Notes: generated by a model from the letters alone, not told the origin. A stretch of 64,000 nucleotides of DNA from an uncultured Desulfobacterium sp. (GCA_900258555.1 LT984854.1:546195-610194); one strand, 5' to 3'; counted from the stretch's first letter, positions 1-7,531 are shown. Translations and numbers: made by a program.

Positions 1-362
1 CCTAAAACTGACTCTTCCGGGCGGTCAATCGTTACCCAGTCCTCTGAGTTAAAAACGTGGTGCATAACGATCACGCTCGCCAGGTCTTTGAACTGCAAAA
101 TATTGCCGTCTCTTTTTCGAATTGTCGGCATTTTCATTTTGTCTTTATTCATGCTGTAGGGGTAAACATGCGCCCTTAAAACGTCATGCTGAAATTGCAT
201 GATCACATCGTGATTTAATTCAAAATCTTCCGTATTAACCTCAATCAACGGAATCCCGTACCTTCGTAAAACTGTCTTGGCAAGGCCATAACACCCAAGG
301 AAATCAGACCCTTGTGCACCGTATCGAAAAGGCTTTTGTAATAGGTCATTGAAAAATGGCAT
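1..362 (-). CDS. NlpC/P60-like phage protein, partial
   Basis: An open frame starts at the ATG at 362-360 behind a GAGGA ribosome site and runs off the left edge, giving 120 codons without a stop. The N-terminus contains GSDFLGCYGLAKTVLRRYGI (residues 18-37), which resembles the catalytic-Cys segment of NlpC/P60 peptidases found in phage tail clusters. The later DGNILQFKD resembles the 'GDLVLF' stretch of that family, followed by two His residues that could complete the site. If correct, it is a tail-associated cell-wall peptidase or assembly protein and marks element 1 as phage-derived. The assignment rests on short motifs and the C-terminus is outside the window. Confidence 0.55.
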   Translation of the reverse strand, partial: MPFFNDLLQKPFRYGAQGSDFLGCYGLAKTVLRRYGIPLIEVNTEDFELNHDVIMQFQHDVLRAHVYPYSMNKDKMKMPTIRKRDGNILQFKDLASVIVMHHVFNSEDWVTIDRPEESVL

Positions 363-415
363 TACGTCCTCACTTTTTGGCGTAAAAAATCGAGGTCAGT
401 ACCCGATTCACCGAT

Positions 416-460
416 GACCGCCCCCCCATGCCAGGATAGACGGAGGGGGGGCTGTCGGTC
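416..460. terminator. GC-rich hairpin after the resolvase gene
   Basis: GACCG plus seven C (416-427) can pair with seven G at 445-451 and CGGTC at 456-460, around a loop of about 17 bases. It lies between the end of the resolvase gene (518) and the start of the NlpC-like gene (362), both on the minus strand. No clear U-tract follows on either side, so it may be a terminator or another structured spacer. Confidence 0.35.
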
Positions 461-517
461 CTTGCCTCCCCTCTGGGTCCCCCTGGTCGCCTGTTGCTCT
501 CTGCCTGTCCATGCCCA

Positions 518-1183
518 TTAAAGGTTCCTCAGGAGGTCTTGAATAGCCTGGCCGGTCCACGTCTTGCCGGTCATAGTGGTCATGCCCTGGCTGTTAAGCT
601 CACCCGCTATCTTGGTGTAGGGCATACGATCTTGCCCCTTCCTCTTCCTTCGGAGGCGCTTAATCTCTTTGACCACTTCGGGCATAGCCTCTGCATATCC
701 TTTACGACCTTCACACTTCCCTCTCAATAACCTGGCCCTGTCCCTGGCTGCTCGTAACTTCATGACCGTGATGCTCTTGTCATACTCCGCGATTGCCCCT
801 AAGACTTGCCTCACAAGTATCCTGGTAGGGTCTTCGCTCAACAGGTTCGGACCTTCCAGGGCAGAGACCAGTTTAAAACCCTTCCTCTGAAAGTCGTTGA
901 TAATGGCCTCTTGCACCATCAGATCACGAGCTAAGCGATCAATCTTTTCTATAATGACCATCTGTATGCCATGGCCGTTTTTCTCAAGACTGAGCATCAT
1001 TTCGGCTAATGCAGGCCTATTTTCCAGGGTTCCTGAGACACCCTCTTCCCGGTATATTTTTTCGATAACGAGGCCGCTCTTGCTGGCATAGGCTCTGATT
1101 GCTTGTTCCTGCCTGTCAAAACCATGGCCGTTGACTTGCCCTTTCCCGCTAACTCTCAGGTATCCATAAGCTTTTTGTGTCAT
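518..1183 (-). CDS. Small serine recombinase (resolvase/invertase family)
   Basis: 221 aa. The N-terminal resolvase domain has the nucleophilic Ser at about residue 12 (YLRVSGKGQ), the EGVSG segment and the IEKIDRLARD motif that carries catalytic Arg residues. The C-terminus is Arg/Lys-rich and ends in a short helix-turn-helix (GKTWTGQAIQDLLRNL). The length is slightly above that of classic Tn3/Gin-type resolvases and far below the large serine integrases. It probably resolves or inverts DNA within element 1, while integration is left to the tyrosine integrase at 5267-6484. A strong sigma-70-like promoter lies just upstream at 1225-1253, so it is transcribed separately from the genes before it. 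Confidence 0.88.
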   Translation of the reverse strand: MTQKAYGYLRVSGKGQVNGHGFDRQEQAIRAYASKSGLVIEKIYREEGVSGTLENRPALAEMMLSLEKNGHGIQMVIIEKIDRLARDLMVQEAIINDFQRKGFKLVSALEGPNLLSEDPTRILVRQVLGAIAEYDKSITVMKLRAARDRARLLRGKCEGRKGYAEAMPEVVKEIKRLRRKRKGQDRMPYTKIAGELNSQGMTTMTGKTWTGQAIQDLLRNL

Positions 1184-1224
1184 AACAACCCCCTGCTTTC
1201 CGAATTGTTTATTAATCTGATTAA

Positions 1225-1253
1225 AAAATAATGATTATTCAGAAAGTTGTCAA
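1225..1253 (-). promoter_or_regulatory. Sigma-70-like promoter of the resolvase gene
   Basis: On the minus strand TTGACA (1253-1248) and TATTTT (1230-1225) are separated by 17 bases in a very AT-rich spacer, about 45 bases before the resolvase ATG at 1183. Confidence 0.6.
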
Positions 1254-1309
1254 GCTTTTTTATGGATAATTCTACAGAATAGCCTATGTAATGTAACATT
1301 AACATATCG

Positions 1310-1477
1310 TTATTTAAGATTATTCTTGATTTTAAAAAATTTCATTTTCTTCTTTGCCTCAAAGATTATAGCAAGGGTCCCCATCGGATCATGTGCGCCT
1401 GCTTTTCCGGCCTCACGAATCAGGGCATAGAGCTTTTCAATCAGCCTTACCTTTGTTTTCATTGACTGGTCAGTCAT
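1310..1477 (-). CDS. Small hypothetical protein (55 aa)
   Basis: This short frame starts at the ATG at 1477, overlapping the last 8 bases of the 81-aa gene upstream, and ends at the TAA at 1312-1310. The product begins MTDQSMKTKVRLIEKLYAL and ends in a Lys-rich tail, so it would be a small basic, mostly helical protein. Translational coupling to the gene before it and the absence of any other feature in the interval support it. No family was recognised. Confidence 0.5.
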   Translation of the reverse strand: MTDQSMKTKVRLIEKLYALIREAGKAGAHDPMGTLAIIFEAKKKMKFFKIKNNLK

Positions 1478-1715
1478 GGAGTAGTGCCTCGTATGCCCCT
1501 CGCTTTCCTCGGATTAAGATATCATCAAGATCTTGCTCGCCCTGGCCTTTACCCGGTTTCTCGTTTATCGTGCTCAGAAGCTTGGTGTATTCGGCAACCA
1601 AGGCATTGAACTGTTTTATATCTTCGGATTTCGGGAATCCCTTCTCGCCTTCAATCCGTTCGGCTAATTTGTCAATCGTTTTTGCTATTCTTGAAAGTGT
1701 GCGTTCTGGCCCCAT
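1470..1715 (-). CDS. Small hypothetical protein (81 aa)
   Basis: It starts at the ATG at 1715 with a good AGGAGG site about 8 bases upstream. The product is predicted to be helical and charged (MGPERTLSRIAKTIDKLAER at the start) with no recognised domain. It is the first of two overlapping small genes between the replication block and the resolvase gene. Small charged proteins here are often regulators or packaging helpers, but nothing in the sequence decides between these. Confidence 0.6.
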   Translation of the reverse strand: MGPERTLSRIAKTIDKLAERIEGEKGFPKSEDIKQFNALVAEYTKLLSTINEKPGKGQGEQDLDDILIRGKRGAYEALLHD

Positions 1716-1936
1716 TTTCTAAAACCTCCTAACTGTCGAATAATTCGACACATATCGCGGGCTGCGTATCATGGAGTGTCGTAAAATCCAACACTTTTCC
1801 CAATCTTCCAATAAAAACACACCGTTTTCTTGACATCCTTTATCATTCCAACCACTTAAGCCTTTATCTTTCCTCGTGTCATGGTTCTTTTCCCTGGAAA
1901 GCAAATAAAACCGTATGCTCGGAACTGCATTAACCC

Positions 1937-2290
1937 CTAATGGAAACACCGGCGCCATTCGGTTAAACACTGATCAAAACTAGCCATATCTCCGGCATTA
2001 ACAGCCTTAGAGATCTGTTGTTCGATCTCGAAAGCCCGGTGCCTTGTCGCTTGGGGGAAATCCGCAGGGGATATGCCCAAGCGATTGAACTCTTGTATCT
2101 GGTTATAAATCCGCTTATGGAGAACATCAGGGTCCAACATTTGCAAGATAGCCCCTTTATTGCGCCGGATAGCATCGGACAGATTGTCGTCCAAGAGGGA
2201 TCTGGGTTTACATCTGAGTTGGTCCCCATCTGCTTTGATGGAGATGCCCCTCTTCTCGCACTCTTTTAATATTTTTTTAGCGGTATCCAT
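1937..2290 (-). CDS. Protein with TubC-like N-terminal domain (117 aa)
   Basis: The ATG at 2290 overlaps the stop codon of the primase-helicase gene (TAATG), so the two are translationally coupled. The first 55 residues (ECEKRGISIKADGDQLRCKP, then a helix and KGAILQML) match the pattern of the small TubC N-terminal docking fold. That fold was first described in polyketide/peptide synthetases but also occurs in phage and plasmid primase operons. The C-terminal half is helical and unassigned. It probably partners the replication protein. Function is inferred from family pattern and coupling only. Confidence 0.65.
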   Translation of the reverse strand: MDTAKKILKECEKRGISIKADGDQLRCKPRSLLDDNLSDAIRRNKGAILQMLDPDVLHKRIYNQIQEFNRLGISPADFPQATRHRAFEIEQQISKAVNAGDMASFDQCLTEWRRCFH

Positions 2291-4440
2291 TAGATTAAGA
2301 CCTCCTCTTTCGATAAATTCCCCTTAGTATTCTCAAAAAGGTTAAGATTTATAGGATCTAACTTACTAAAATGCTTACTATCATTACGAGGGAGACAGTT
2401 ATTTCCTTCTCGTGTCTCTCGTGTCTCTCGTGTCTCTCGTGTCTCTCGTGTCTCTCGGGGGGTTTTTGGGGTATCCTCTAAATTCTCGTGTCTCTCGTGT
2501 CTCTCGTTGATATTATTGGGTTTTTTTTCCTCTATTTTCATTGATTTCTCCGAGGGAGACGAGTTTTGATTATATAAGGAGCATCGCCACACCCACGGGG
2601 TTCCGACCCCTGAATTTATGACCTCGATGGGGAGATTACTTTTGGCCTTTTTGAGTACCGAAGCTGAAAGTCCTTCGGTTGCTCCCCGACGATAAATTTC
2701 TTTCGCCTCAAACTCCGTGCCCTCTCGAAATAGGGAAACCAGGAACCGTTCTGATTTGCTCTTTTGCGTATCATCAAAAGCATCTGAATCTTTGACGATG
2801 GATATTTCAAAACCATCATCGGTTTCTATCAGGACAGACTTATATATGGATGCTTGGTGTCCCAGGGTGTTGGATTTGTCCGGAACAATCCGGCAAACAA
2901 GGTCACTGATCTTTTCAACGGTATAGACAGCCCGAACGCTGGAAATGATCCCGGTCCCGCCGGCTACCCTATTTAAGCGGTTTTCCTCACGCCCCTTTTT
3001 ATGGTGAGCGATATAGATACAAGCGCATCTGTGCTTATCACAGACTAAGGAATTGACGGCGCTCATTACGCCTGCCAGTTTCGGATCATTCTCCCCCATG
3101 CTCTGCATCCCCCGGATGCTGTCAATGACGACTGCAACACACTTGCCGCCGGTTTCGGACTCAAGGGCACTGATAGACTGGTCTAGAAATTCCCGGTCTT
3201 TCCAGTTGTCCAGTTGAAGTTTATATACCCCCTTATCATCAGACAGCATGACAACGCGGTCAGGGATATGAAGCTTTGCCCATTTGTCGCTGTGATCTGA
3301 TACAAAACCCTCAGTGGCTACCCATAAAACCCACGCTTTAAAATTCGCTAATGTTATCTCCTTTGAGATTTGAGCGACATTAGAAGTTTTTCCTATTCCA
3401 GGAGGCCCGGCAAAGATACAGGGATTTCCCTTGGGGATTCCATCACGCCATAGCATTTCAACTTTTTTTCCAAATTCCTTTTCCATAGCTCTTCCATTTA
3501 AAAAACGTGGTTTCCTGCCCCCCGCCGAAGTGTTTGCCCTCTCTGTTTGTGATGTTCCATACCCCTCTGCTGCCAATGCCTTTGCCGCTGCGCTGAAACC
3601 GCCGCCATGCTCTAGGATTGCGTATACAGCAAAGGGTCTATATGATTTTTGGGACTCAAAGGGTGCAGCATTTGAGGAAAAGGGATAAAATATTTTTCCA
3701 TCGGTTAAGGTGGCGCTATGATTATTGTCGTTTTTTCCCGGCCGTTGCCATCTCTCCCGGCCATCTTGACTGTTACCCTTAGATTTCCATCCATGCTTTT
3801 GCAATATCGCTCTGACATCACCTCTCGTGTCAAAATCTACCCCTGGTAGAAGAGTTCCATCGTTCATCTCCGCATATCCTTTTATAGTGGTAGGTAGCAA
3901 CTCGTTACATGCCCTGGCTGCATCTATCAACAGGGCGCGCTCATCCGCTGACAGGCAAGGCAGTTTTTCAATGCTGCCCTGCTTTAACTGATACCCTTTT
4001 GATGGTGAGACAAGGCAATATCCGCCTGTGCCTCGGGTCTCGATGATCACTTTCCTATCTGTTTTAATAGCTAGTTTTGTATTTCCGGGAATTGCCTGTT
4101 GACAGCGGTAAAAAACGTGTACGCCATGTGGGGACTCCTCGGCTACAATCTTGCTATACAGTCCGGGATTTTCTGCTTTAACAAATTCTGACCACTGGGC
4201 AAAGGCTACAGCCTCAAGGTCAAAATCTATTATTTCCAGGTCCCCACTGACAGCCCCGCCTATAACGGCAAGGCTTTTACCGTTTGTGGAAAACCAACTG
4301 CGCACCTCTTCATGTGTAGGTAAATGTTTTTGGTATTCGCTCCATGTTTTTAAAGCTGGTTTCTTATCCGGCCTACATGGAAGAATGGACAACCCAGCTT
4401 GTAGATAACTGAGTGCAACATCAGAAAGGACAGTCGCCAT
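2290..4440 (-). CDS. PrimPol-type primase / RecA-fold helicase replication protein
   Basis: About 716 aa, starting at the ATG at 4440 with an AGGGAGGG site upstream. The N-terminal half has the bifunctional primase-polymerase pattern: LEIIDFDLE (about 90) supplies metal-binding acidic residues, and SPHGVHVFYR and TRGTGGYCLVSPS follow. The C-terminal half is a DnaB/RepA-like ATPase with Walker A GPPGIGKT near residue 358 and Walker B-like VAVVIDSIRG near 455, followed by YIAHHKKG. Such fused proteins start replication of integrative elements and satellites. Near the C-terminus a run of Arg-Glu-Thr repeats comes from a 9-bp tandem repeat. The operon continues into the TubC-like gene. Confidence 0.85.
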   Translation of the reverse strand: MATVLSDVALSYLQAGLSILPCRPDKKPALKTWSEYQKHLPTHEEVRSWFSTNGKSLAVIGGAVSGDLEIIDFDLEAVAFAQWSEFVKAENPGLYSKIVAEESPHGVHVFYRCQQAIPGNTKLAIKTDRKVIIETRGTGGYCLVSPSKGYQLKQGSIEKLPCLSADERALLIDAARACNELLPTTIKGYAEMNDGTLLPGVDFDTRGDVRAILQKHGWKSKGNSQDGRERWQRPGKNDNNHSATLTDGKIFYPFSSNAAPFESQKSYRPFAVYAILEHGGGFSAAAKALAAEGYGTSQTERANTSAGGRKPRFLNGRAMEKEFGKKVEMLWRDGIPKGNPCIFAGPPGIGKTSNVAQISKEITLANFKAWVLWVATEGFVSDHSDKWAKLHIPDRVVMLSDDKGVYKLQLDNWKDREFLDQSISALESETGGKCVAVVIDSIRGMQSMGENDPKLAGVMSAVNSLVCDKHRCACIYIAHHKKGREENRLNRVAGGTGIISSVRAVYTVEKISDLVCRIVPDKSNTLGHQASIYKSVLIETDDGFEISIVKDSDAFDDTQKSKSERFLVSLFREGTEFEAKEIYRRGATEGLSASVLKKAKSNLPIEVINSGVGTPWVWRCSLYNQNSSPSEKSMKIEEKKPNNINERHERHENLEDTPKTPRETRETRETRETRETREGNNCLPRNDSKHFSKLDPINLNLFENTKGNLSKEEVLI
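2408..2508. repeat. 9-bp tandem repeat inside the primase gene
   Basis: The unit TCTCTCGTG is repeated about five and a half times at 2408-2457 and about two and a half times at 2484-2508. Read on the coding (minus) strand, the first block encodes Arg-Glu-Thr units, while the second is read in another frame and encodes Glu-Arg-His units. It lies in the unstructured C-terminal tail and could vary in copy number. Confidence 0.9.
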
Positions 4441-4735
4441 CGGGTTGCCCTCCCTGTACCCTAGGGTGATCACGTAAATAGGCATCAAGAGCCGCTACAG
4501 CTGCCTTCTGGAAGGTGGCCCATTTTCCTTTGTCGCTGATCTGAACAATGCTCGCATACGTTGTCTTACCATCTTTTTGATAAGGCCGTGCGGGGAAACC
4601 TAACCACCGCTTACCATTTTTTTCATGAAGAGAACATTCGCGGATCTCCAGGCCGCTGGGTTCGAGCCCAAGATCTACAAAGGCGATGAGGGTGTTTTTG
4701 CGGAAAGGCCTGTATTTAAGAATTATAATGCCCAT
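4421..4735 (-). CDS. Hypothetical protein (104 aa)
   Basis: It starts at the ATG at 4735, overlapping the end of the excisionase-like gene by 20 bases, and overlaps the start of the primase gene by 20 bases, so it sits in one operon with both. The central part (EIRECSLHEKNGKRWLGFPA, then DGKTTYASIV) resembles small beta-rich phage or element proteins next to replication genes, and distantly recalls SpoVG-like nucleic-acid-binding proteins. I do not assign a function. Confidence 0.65.
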   Translation of the reverse strand: MGIIILKYRPFRKNTLIAFVDLGLEPSGLEIRECSLHEKNGKRWLGFPARPYQKDGKTTYASIVQISDKGKWATFQKAAVAALDAYLRDHPRVQGGQPDGDCPF

Positions 4736-4991
4736 GATTTACACCTCCATTTTTTTGAGGCGTAGCCCGTTTTTCCATCCACTCGATAAGCGATTTGACA
4801 GGGTAGGCAACTTTGCGCCCGACGCGGATCGCCCCCTTGGGTCCAGTGCCAAAACAGTCGTGATTCGCGGTTGTTCGTGGGTGCAACAGCCCACCGCTAA
4901 ATTCGGTCAGCTTGTCGCGGGACACTATGGGTGAAGGCCAGTTGTCGGCAAGGTAAGACAAATCAATGGGTTTTTTGGATTGTTTTTGCAT
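4716..4991 (-). CDS. AlpA/Xis-like excisionase or DNA-binding protein
   Basis: 91 aa. The segment GGLLHPRTTANHD, then GTGPKGAIRVGRKVAYPV and LIEWMEKR, is the classic small winged-helix pattern of AlpA/excisionase-like proteins, where the Gly-Arg-Lys-(V/I)-(A/R)-Y-(P/R) turn contacts DNA. It is the first gene of the replication operon and reads in the same direction as the integrase, which lies upstream. Likely roles are directing excision with the integrase and regulating the operon. A sigma-70-like promoter lies about 170 bases upstream (5162-5190), with an inverted repeat (5087-5103) between the two. Confidence 0.75.
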   Translation of the reverse strand: MQKQSKKPIDLSYLADNWPSPIVSRDKLTEFSGGLLHPRTTANHDCFGTGPKGAIRVGRKVAYPVKSLIEWMEKRATPQKNGGVNHGHYNS

Positions 4992-5086
4992 CGCATTCGC
5001 TCCTTCGGGCAGGGTAGCCCATGGCAGACCTTAAAAGGCCTGCTTGAAGGACCGTGCGATTGTGCCGGTTGGGATTTAAAAATGCC

Positions 5087-5103
5087 GTAAACCTTGTGTT
5101 TAC
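5087..5103. promoter_or_regulatory. Inverted repeat, possible operator
   Basis: GTAAAC, five spacer bases and GTTTAC form a perfect 6-bp inverted repeat in the leader between the promoter at 5162-5190 and the excisionase-like gene. A second GC-rich hairpin (CCCCG at 5127-5131 with CGGGG at 5138-5142) lies beside it. Either could be a regulator or Xis binding site. Confidence 0.35.
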
Positions 5104-5161
5104 GTTCGCGGGTCCGATTATTAACGCCCCGTCGGCTCGGGGTTATATTGTGTATGATGAA

Positions 5162-5190
5162 AAGTTAAACCACAAGATACAGTATGTCAA
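5162..5190 (-). promoter_or_regulatory. Sigma-70-like promoter of the excision/replication operon
   Basis: On the minus strand TTGACA (5190-5185) and TAACTT (5167-5162) are separated by 17 bases. It lies between the integrase gene end (5267) and the excisionase-like gene (4991). Confidence 0.6.
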
Positions 5191-5266
5191 CAAAAAAATG
5201 AAGTATTATGCAGCTTTTTTTTTGAACTCTTTATCTTGCCGACATTGCTGTCTTTTCACTGCTAAC

Positions 5267-6484
5267 TTATTCGCTTTTTTGTAGGGGTAGGACCTTATCG
5301 CGGTGGTTCAAGTGTTTTTCGAAGTTTTTCACTGCCATCTTTAATGTATCCGGCGCAAGGTGAGAGTAACGTTCCGTCATGCTTATGCTGGCATGGCCCA
5401 TAAGCCTCTGGACGGTGTAAAGCGGTGTGCCCTGCTGGACAAGCCAGCTTGCATATGAGTGGCGCAGTGTATGGAACAAGACCTTTTGCCGTGAATCTGT
5501 AACACTGTTGTTAAAGCCCAAGGCGTCCACTGCCCGGTCAAAACTGCTTGATATCTGCTTGATACGACCCCCATGCCTGCGATCCTTAAAAACAAGTTCA
5601 TCCGGCTTGCCTTGACCTATTGACTTAAACATCATTTTGACAGCTTCGGTCATATGCCCGGTACGTGACCCGCTTTTTGCGTCAACAATGTAAATTATCC
5701 TCTGCTCAATGTCCAAATTGCCCCATGTAAGGCTGAAGACTTCCCCCGCCCTCATGCCGGTATGCAGGCTCAATAAAGCCATGTCATGGAGCTGTTTTGA
5801 CCGTCCTGAGAGGTTATCAAGAAGGCGGTCGGCTTCGTCATGAGAGAGAAACCGTATTCGTTTGTTGTTAATCTTCGGTTTTTTGATTTGTTTGGTCGGT
5901 GAGTCCCGGTGAATTAATCCATCCCGGCGCGCCATGTTCCAGATTTGGCGGATTATTGCAAGGGTGTATTCAATGGACCTCGGACTTTTCCCTGCATCCT
6001 GCATAGTCTTTCTGATTCGTTCGATGTGAATTGGATAGATATTCGTAAATGGCATTTTTTCAAAAATTGGATGGATCCATTTTTCAAAAAGAATATTCTC
6101 AGCCTTTACACTTCCCGGCTTTTTGGTTGTCTTAAGGATCGGCGCATATGTGTCTTTAAAAAAATCTGCAAAGGTTATTTCTTCGCGCGTCTTTTGTTCC
6201 TGTTCAAGCTGGTCGGCCTCCCGCTTTTCGTTTTCAAGCTGTCGTTTCTCTGAAAGGCTCTTGGCGCCTTCTCCTAATCGGTGCGCCTCCCTGAGTTTAC
6301 TTAATTCGCTTGCCGCCCGTTTTGGGGTCCAGCCTTCACTTTCCCAGCCCAAGGCCTCTTCTTTGCGCGCCCCTTCATGTTGGTATCGAATCACAAAGTA
6401 TCTATCCTTATGGACCCCGTGTTTTCGTGTAGGATGTTCCCGGTATCGAACCCCTTTGAACCCATTAAGAGAATGCCATTTCAT
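5267..6484 (-). CDS. int: Tyrosine integrase of element 1
   Basis: About 405 aa from the ATG at 6484. An N-terminal arm-binding region is followed by a coiled-coil Lys/Glu-rich linker (about 65-105), a SAM-like core-binding domain (about 106-205) and the catalytic domain. Visible catalytic residues are the Arg in HTGMRAGE, the HTLRHSYASW box and the terminal Tyr in GHASISMTERYSHL. This is the common P4/lambda-like integrase of tRNA-targeting islands. It sits at the element end beside a tRNA-Lys 3' fragment (6705-6754), its expected target. Two short direct repeats (6501-6590) between the gene and the tRNA are candidate integrase binding sites. Confidence 0.95.
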   Translation of the reverse strand: MKWHSLNGFKGVRYREHPTRKHGVHKDRYFVIRYQHEGARKEEALGWESEGWTPKRAASELSKLREAHRLGEGAKSLSEKRQLENEKREADQLEQEQKTREEITFADFFKDTYAPILKTTKKPGSVKAENILFEKWIHPIFEKMPFTNIYPIHIERIRKTMQDAGKSPRSIEYTLAIIRQIWNMARRDGLIHRDSPTKQIKKPKINNKRIRFLSHDEADRLLDNLSGRSKQLHDMALLSLHTGMRAGEVFSLTWGNLDIEQRIIYIVDAKSGSRTGHMTEAVKMMFKSIGQGKPDELVFKDRRHGGRIKQISSSFDRAVDALGFNNSVTDSRQKVLFHTLRHSYASWLVQQGTPLYTVQRLMGHASISMTERYSHLAPDTLKMAVKNFEKHLNHRDKVLPLQKSE

Positions 6485-6500
6485 CACAGAATCTCCCTTA

Positions 6501-6590
6501 TCAATTGGTCTTCCTCATGTCCCCACTTTCAAGGTTGATAAAAACCCGTCTTGTCAATTGGTCTGAGGTGTCCCCATTTTGTCCCCACTT
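6501..6590. repeat. Direct repeats next to the attachment site
   Basis: TCAATTGGTCT occurs at 6501-6511 and 6554-6564, each followed by GTCCCCAC (6519-6526 and 6581-6588). The first eight bases recur within the tRNA-Lys fragment at 6717-6724. The spacing and position between int and the att site suggest arm-type or core-like integrase sites. Confidence 0.55.
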
Positions 6591-6704
6591 TTTTGGTGAA
6601 AGTAAGGTTTTTTAAGTGAAGCCATGTGAAGGATAATAAGAGATAACTTACAGGAATGTCAAGCAGAAAATGTGATAGTATGAAATTATGTGAAACACCT
6701 AAAA

Positions 6705-6754
6705 ATTGACTCTTAATCAATTGGCCGAAGGTTCGAGTCCTTCCACGCCCACCA
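6705..6754 (+). other. Attachment site: 3' half of tRNA-Lys(CTT)
   Basis: The sequence folds as the 3' part of a tRNA: anticodon stem 6705-6709 with 6717-6721, loop 6710-6716 with anticodon CTT at 6712-6714, T stem 6727-6731 with 6739-6743 around TTCGAGT, then acceptor strand CACGCCC (6744-6750) and ACCA. Nothing upstream forms a D arm or the matching acceptor strand, so the 5' half is absent. This is what remains at the far end after an element integrates at a tRNA anticodon region and restores the intact gene at its other end, here outside the window. Confidence 0.8.
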
Positions 6755-6762
6755 GAAAATTC

Positions 6763-6797
6763 AAGGGCCTAGCCGAATGCCGGTAAAGCCCTTTTTT
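6763..6797 (+). terminator. Rho-independent terminator of the tRNA-Lys transcript
   Basis: AAGGGC (6763-6768) pairs with GCCCTT (6788-6793), with an inner GCCG/CGGT pairing, and is followed by a T-rich run. It is the original terminator of the tRNA-Lys gene. Confidence 0.7.
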
Positions 6798-6935
6798 ATT
6801 TCCAGGGGGATTTTGTCTCCATTATTTATTGTGATTATGATCTGAAAGGTGTTATTGATCAAAAAGGTTTAATACTAATCGGCCCTTAACCTTTATATTT
6901 TCATACGCCCTGAAATGTGTATTAGAAAATTTCTA

Positions 6936-6964
6936 TTGACCACAAAAGATGATTTTGGTAATGA
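6936..6964 (+). promoter_or_regulatory. Promoter for the tRNA-Asn region
   Basis: TTGACC (6936-6941), 17 bases, TAATGA (6959-6964), in an AT-rich intergenic stretch (6798-6990) that otherwise shows no gene. It would transcribe the structured fragment at 6993-7056 and tRNA-Asn. Confidence 0.5.
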
Positions 6965-6992
6965 TTCTTTCTTGTTTTCATTAGCGCCATAC

Positions 6993-7056
6993 TTCCCGGT
7001 AGCACAATAGGTAGTGTCCCGCCGAAGGCGGGATTAATCACTAGACACTGGGAACA
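6993..7056 (+). other. tRNA-like structured fragment
   Basis: The first 20 bases resemble the start of the tRNA-Asn that follows (CCGGTAGC, then a GGTAG turn). Nested pairings are possible: TTCCC with GGGAA at the ends, AGTGTC with GACACT, and CCCGCC with GGCGGG (7018-7032, GAA loop). No T arm is present, so it is not a working tRNA. It may be a decayed tRNA-Asn copy with a palindromic insert, or an unrelated structured RNA. Confidence 0.4.
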
Positions 7057-7060
7057 AAAT

Positions 7061-7136
7061 TCCCCGGTAGCTCAGTCGGTAGAGCGGGTGGCTGTTAACC
7101 ACTTGGTCGGCAGTTCGAGTCTGTCCCGGGGAGCCA
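7061..7136 (+). tRNA. tRNA-Asn(GTT)
   Basis: A complete 76-base cloverleaf: acceptor TCCCCGG (7061-7067) with CCGGGGA (7126-7132), a D arm with GCTC/GAGC, anticodon loop CTGTTAA with anticodon GTT, T arm GGCAG-TTCGAGT-CTGTC, and an encoded CCA end. It lies at the junction between the two elements, and a terminator follows at 7146. Confidence 0.95.
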
Positions 7137-7145
7137 AAATTCAAT

Positions 7146-7170
7146 CCGCTGATTTCAGCGGTTCTTGTTT
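7146..7170 (+). terminator. Rho-independent terminator after tRNA-Asn
   Basis: CCGCTG (7146-7151) and CAGCGG (7156-7161) form a hairpin with an ATTT loop, followed by TTCTTGTTT. A second hairpin, GACCCCG with CGGGGTC, follows within 45 bases. The left end of element 2 probably lies in this stretch or just after it. No gene is seen from 7171 to 7645 apart from the motif and repeat listed below. Confidence 0.65.
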
Positions 7171-7407
7171 AACGCAAGACCCCGTGGGGTGATTCCCTCG
7201 GGGTCTCGTCGTTTCCGGCGTGCCCACGCCGACTTACGCCCGCCTGCACATTTACCCTGATTCTCCATTTCGAAGCCCGCAGTCCGGGGACCGGGTGCAA
7301 CCCTGGGGGTTGCGGGCGCTCACCGAAAATGTCCTTTCCGAATTCTCCCGTTCTCCGTTTTTCGAGTCGCCTTGTTTAACAGCCCGACTGCATCCGGACA
7401 CCCGCTT

Positions 7408-7438
7408 CGACATTTCGAACTCCCCTCCGGTAGGTATC
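7408..7438 (+). promoter_or_regulatory. Two-block phage motif, copy 1
   Basis: CGAC at 7408-7411, 17 bases, then GGTAGGTATC at 7429-7438. This is the first of eight copies with identical spacing at cluster boundaries of element 2. It precedes the recombinase cassette (7646 onward). A strong hairpin, GCCGGACC with GGTCCGGC, follows within 10-30 bases, placing it in the 5' leader if the motif is a promoter. Confidence 0.7.
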
Positions 7439-7477
7439 TGCCGAAAGCCGGACCAGTGGGTCCGGCGCAAGCGGATT

Positions 7478-7531
7478 ACCAGACAGCGGAATCGGCCGTG
7501 AGAACGGAGACCGTTGTGGGTGCCGACGACA
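7478..7531 (+). repeat. Non-coding repeat A (pair with 14330-14381)
   Basis: This stretch and 14330-14381 share ACCAGACA, GGCCG, GCGGAG/ACGGAG and GTTGTGGGTG in the same order, with only a 2-base length difference. Both lie in gene-free intervals shortly upstream of genes. It may be a shared leader RNA or a regulator binding region. Confidence 0.6.

Noticed and set aside
1-16. Resemblance of the window start to the sequence just before the tRNA-Lys fragment (6698-6713)
   Set aside because: The match is about 14 bases, does not continue into the tRNA part, and lies within the NlpC-like reading frame, so it is not a convincing left attachment site.
1719-1970. 83-codon minus-strand frame
   Set aside because: It overlaps the end of the TubC-like gene, lacks a ribosome site, and its composition is unlike the neighbouring proteins. 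The interval 1716-1936 appears to hold no gene.
6993-7056. Second functional tRNA
   Set aside because: There is no T arm or proper anticodon loop.
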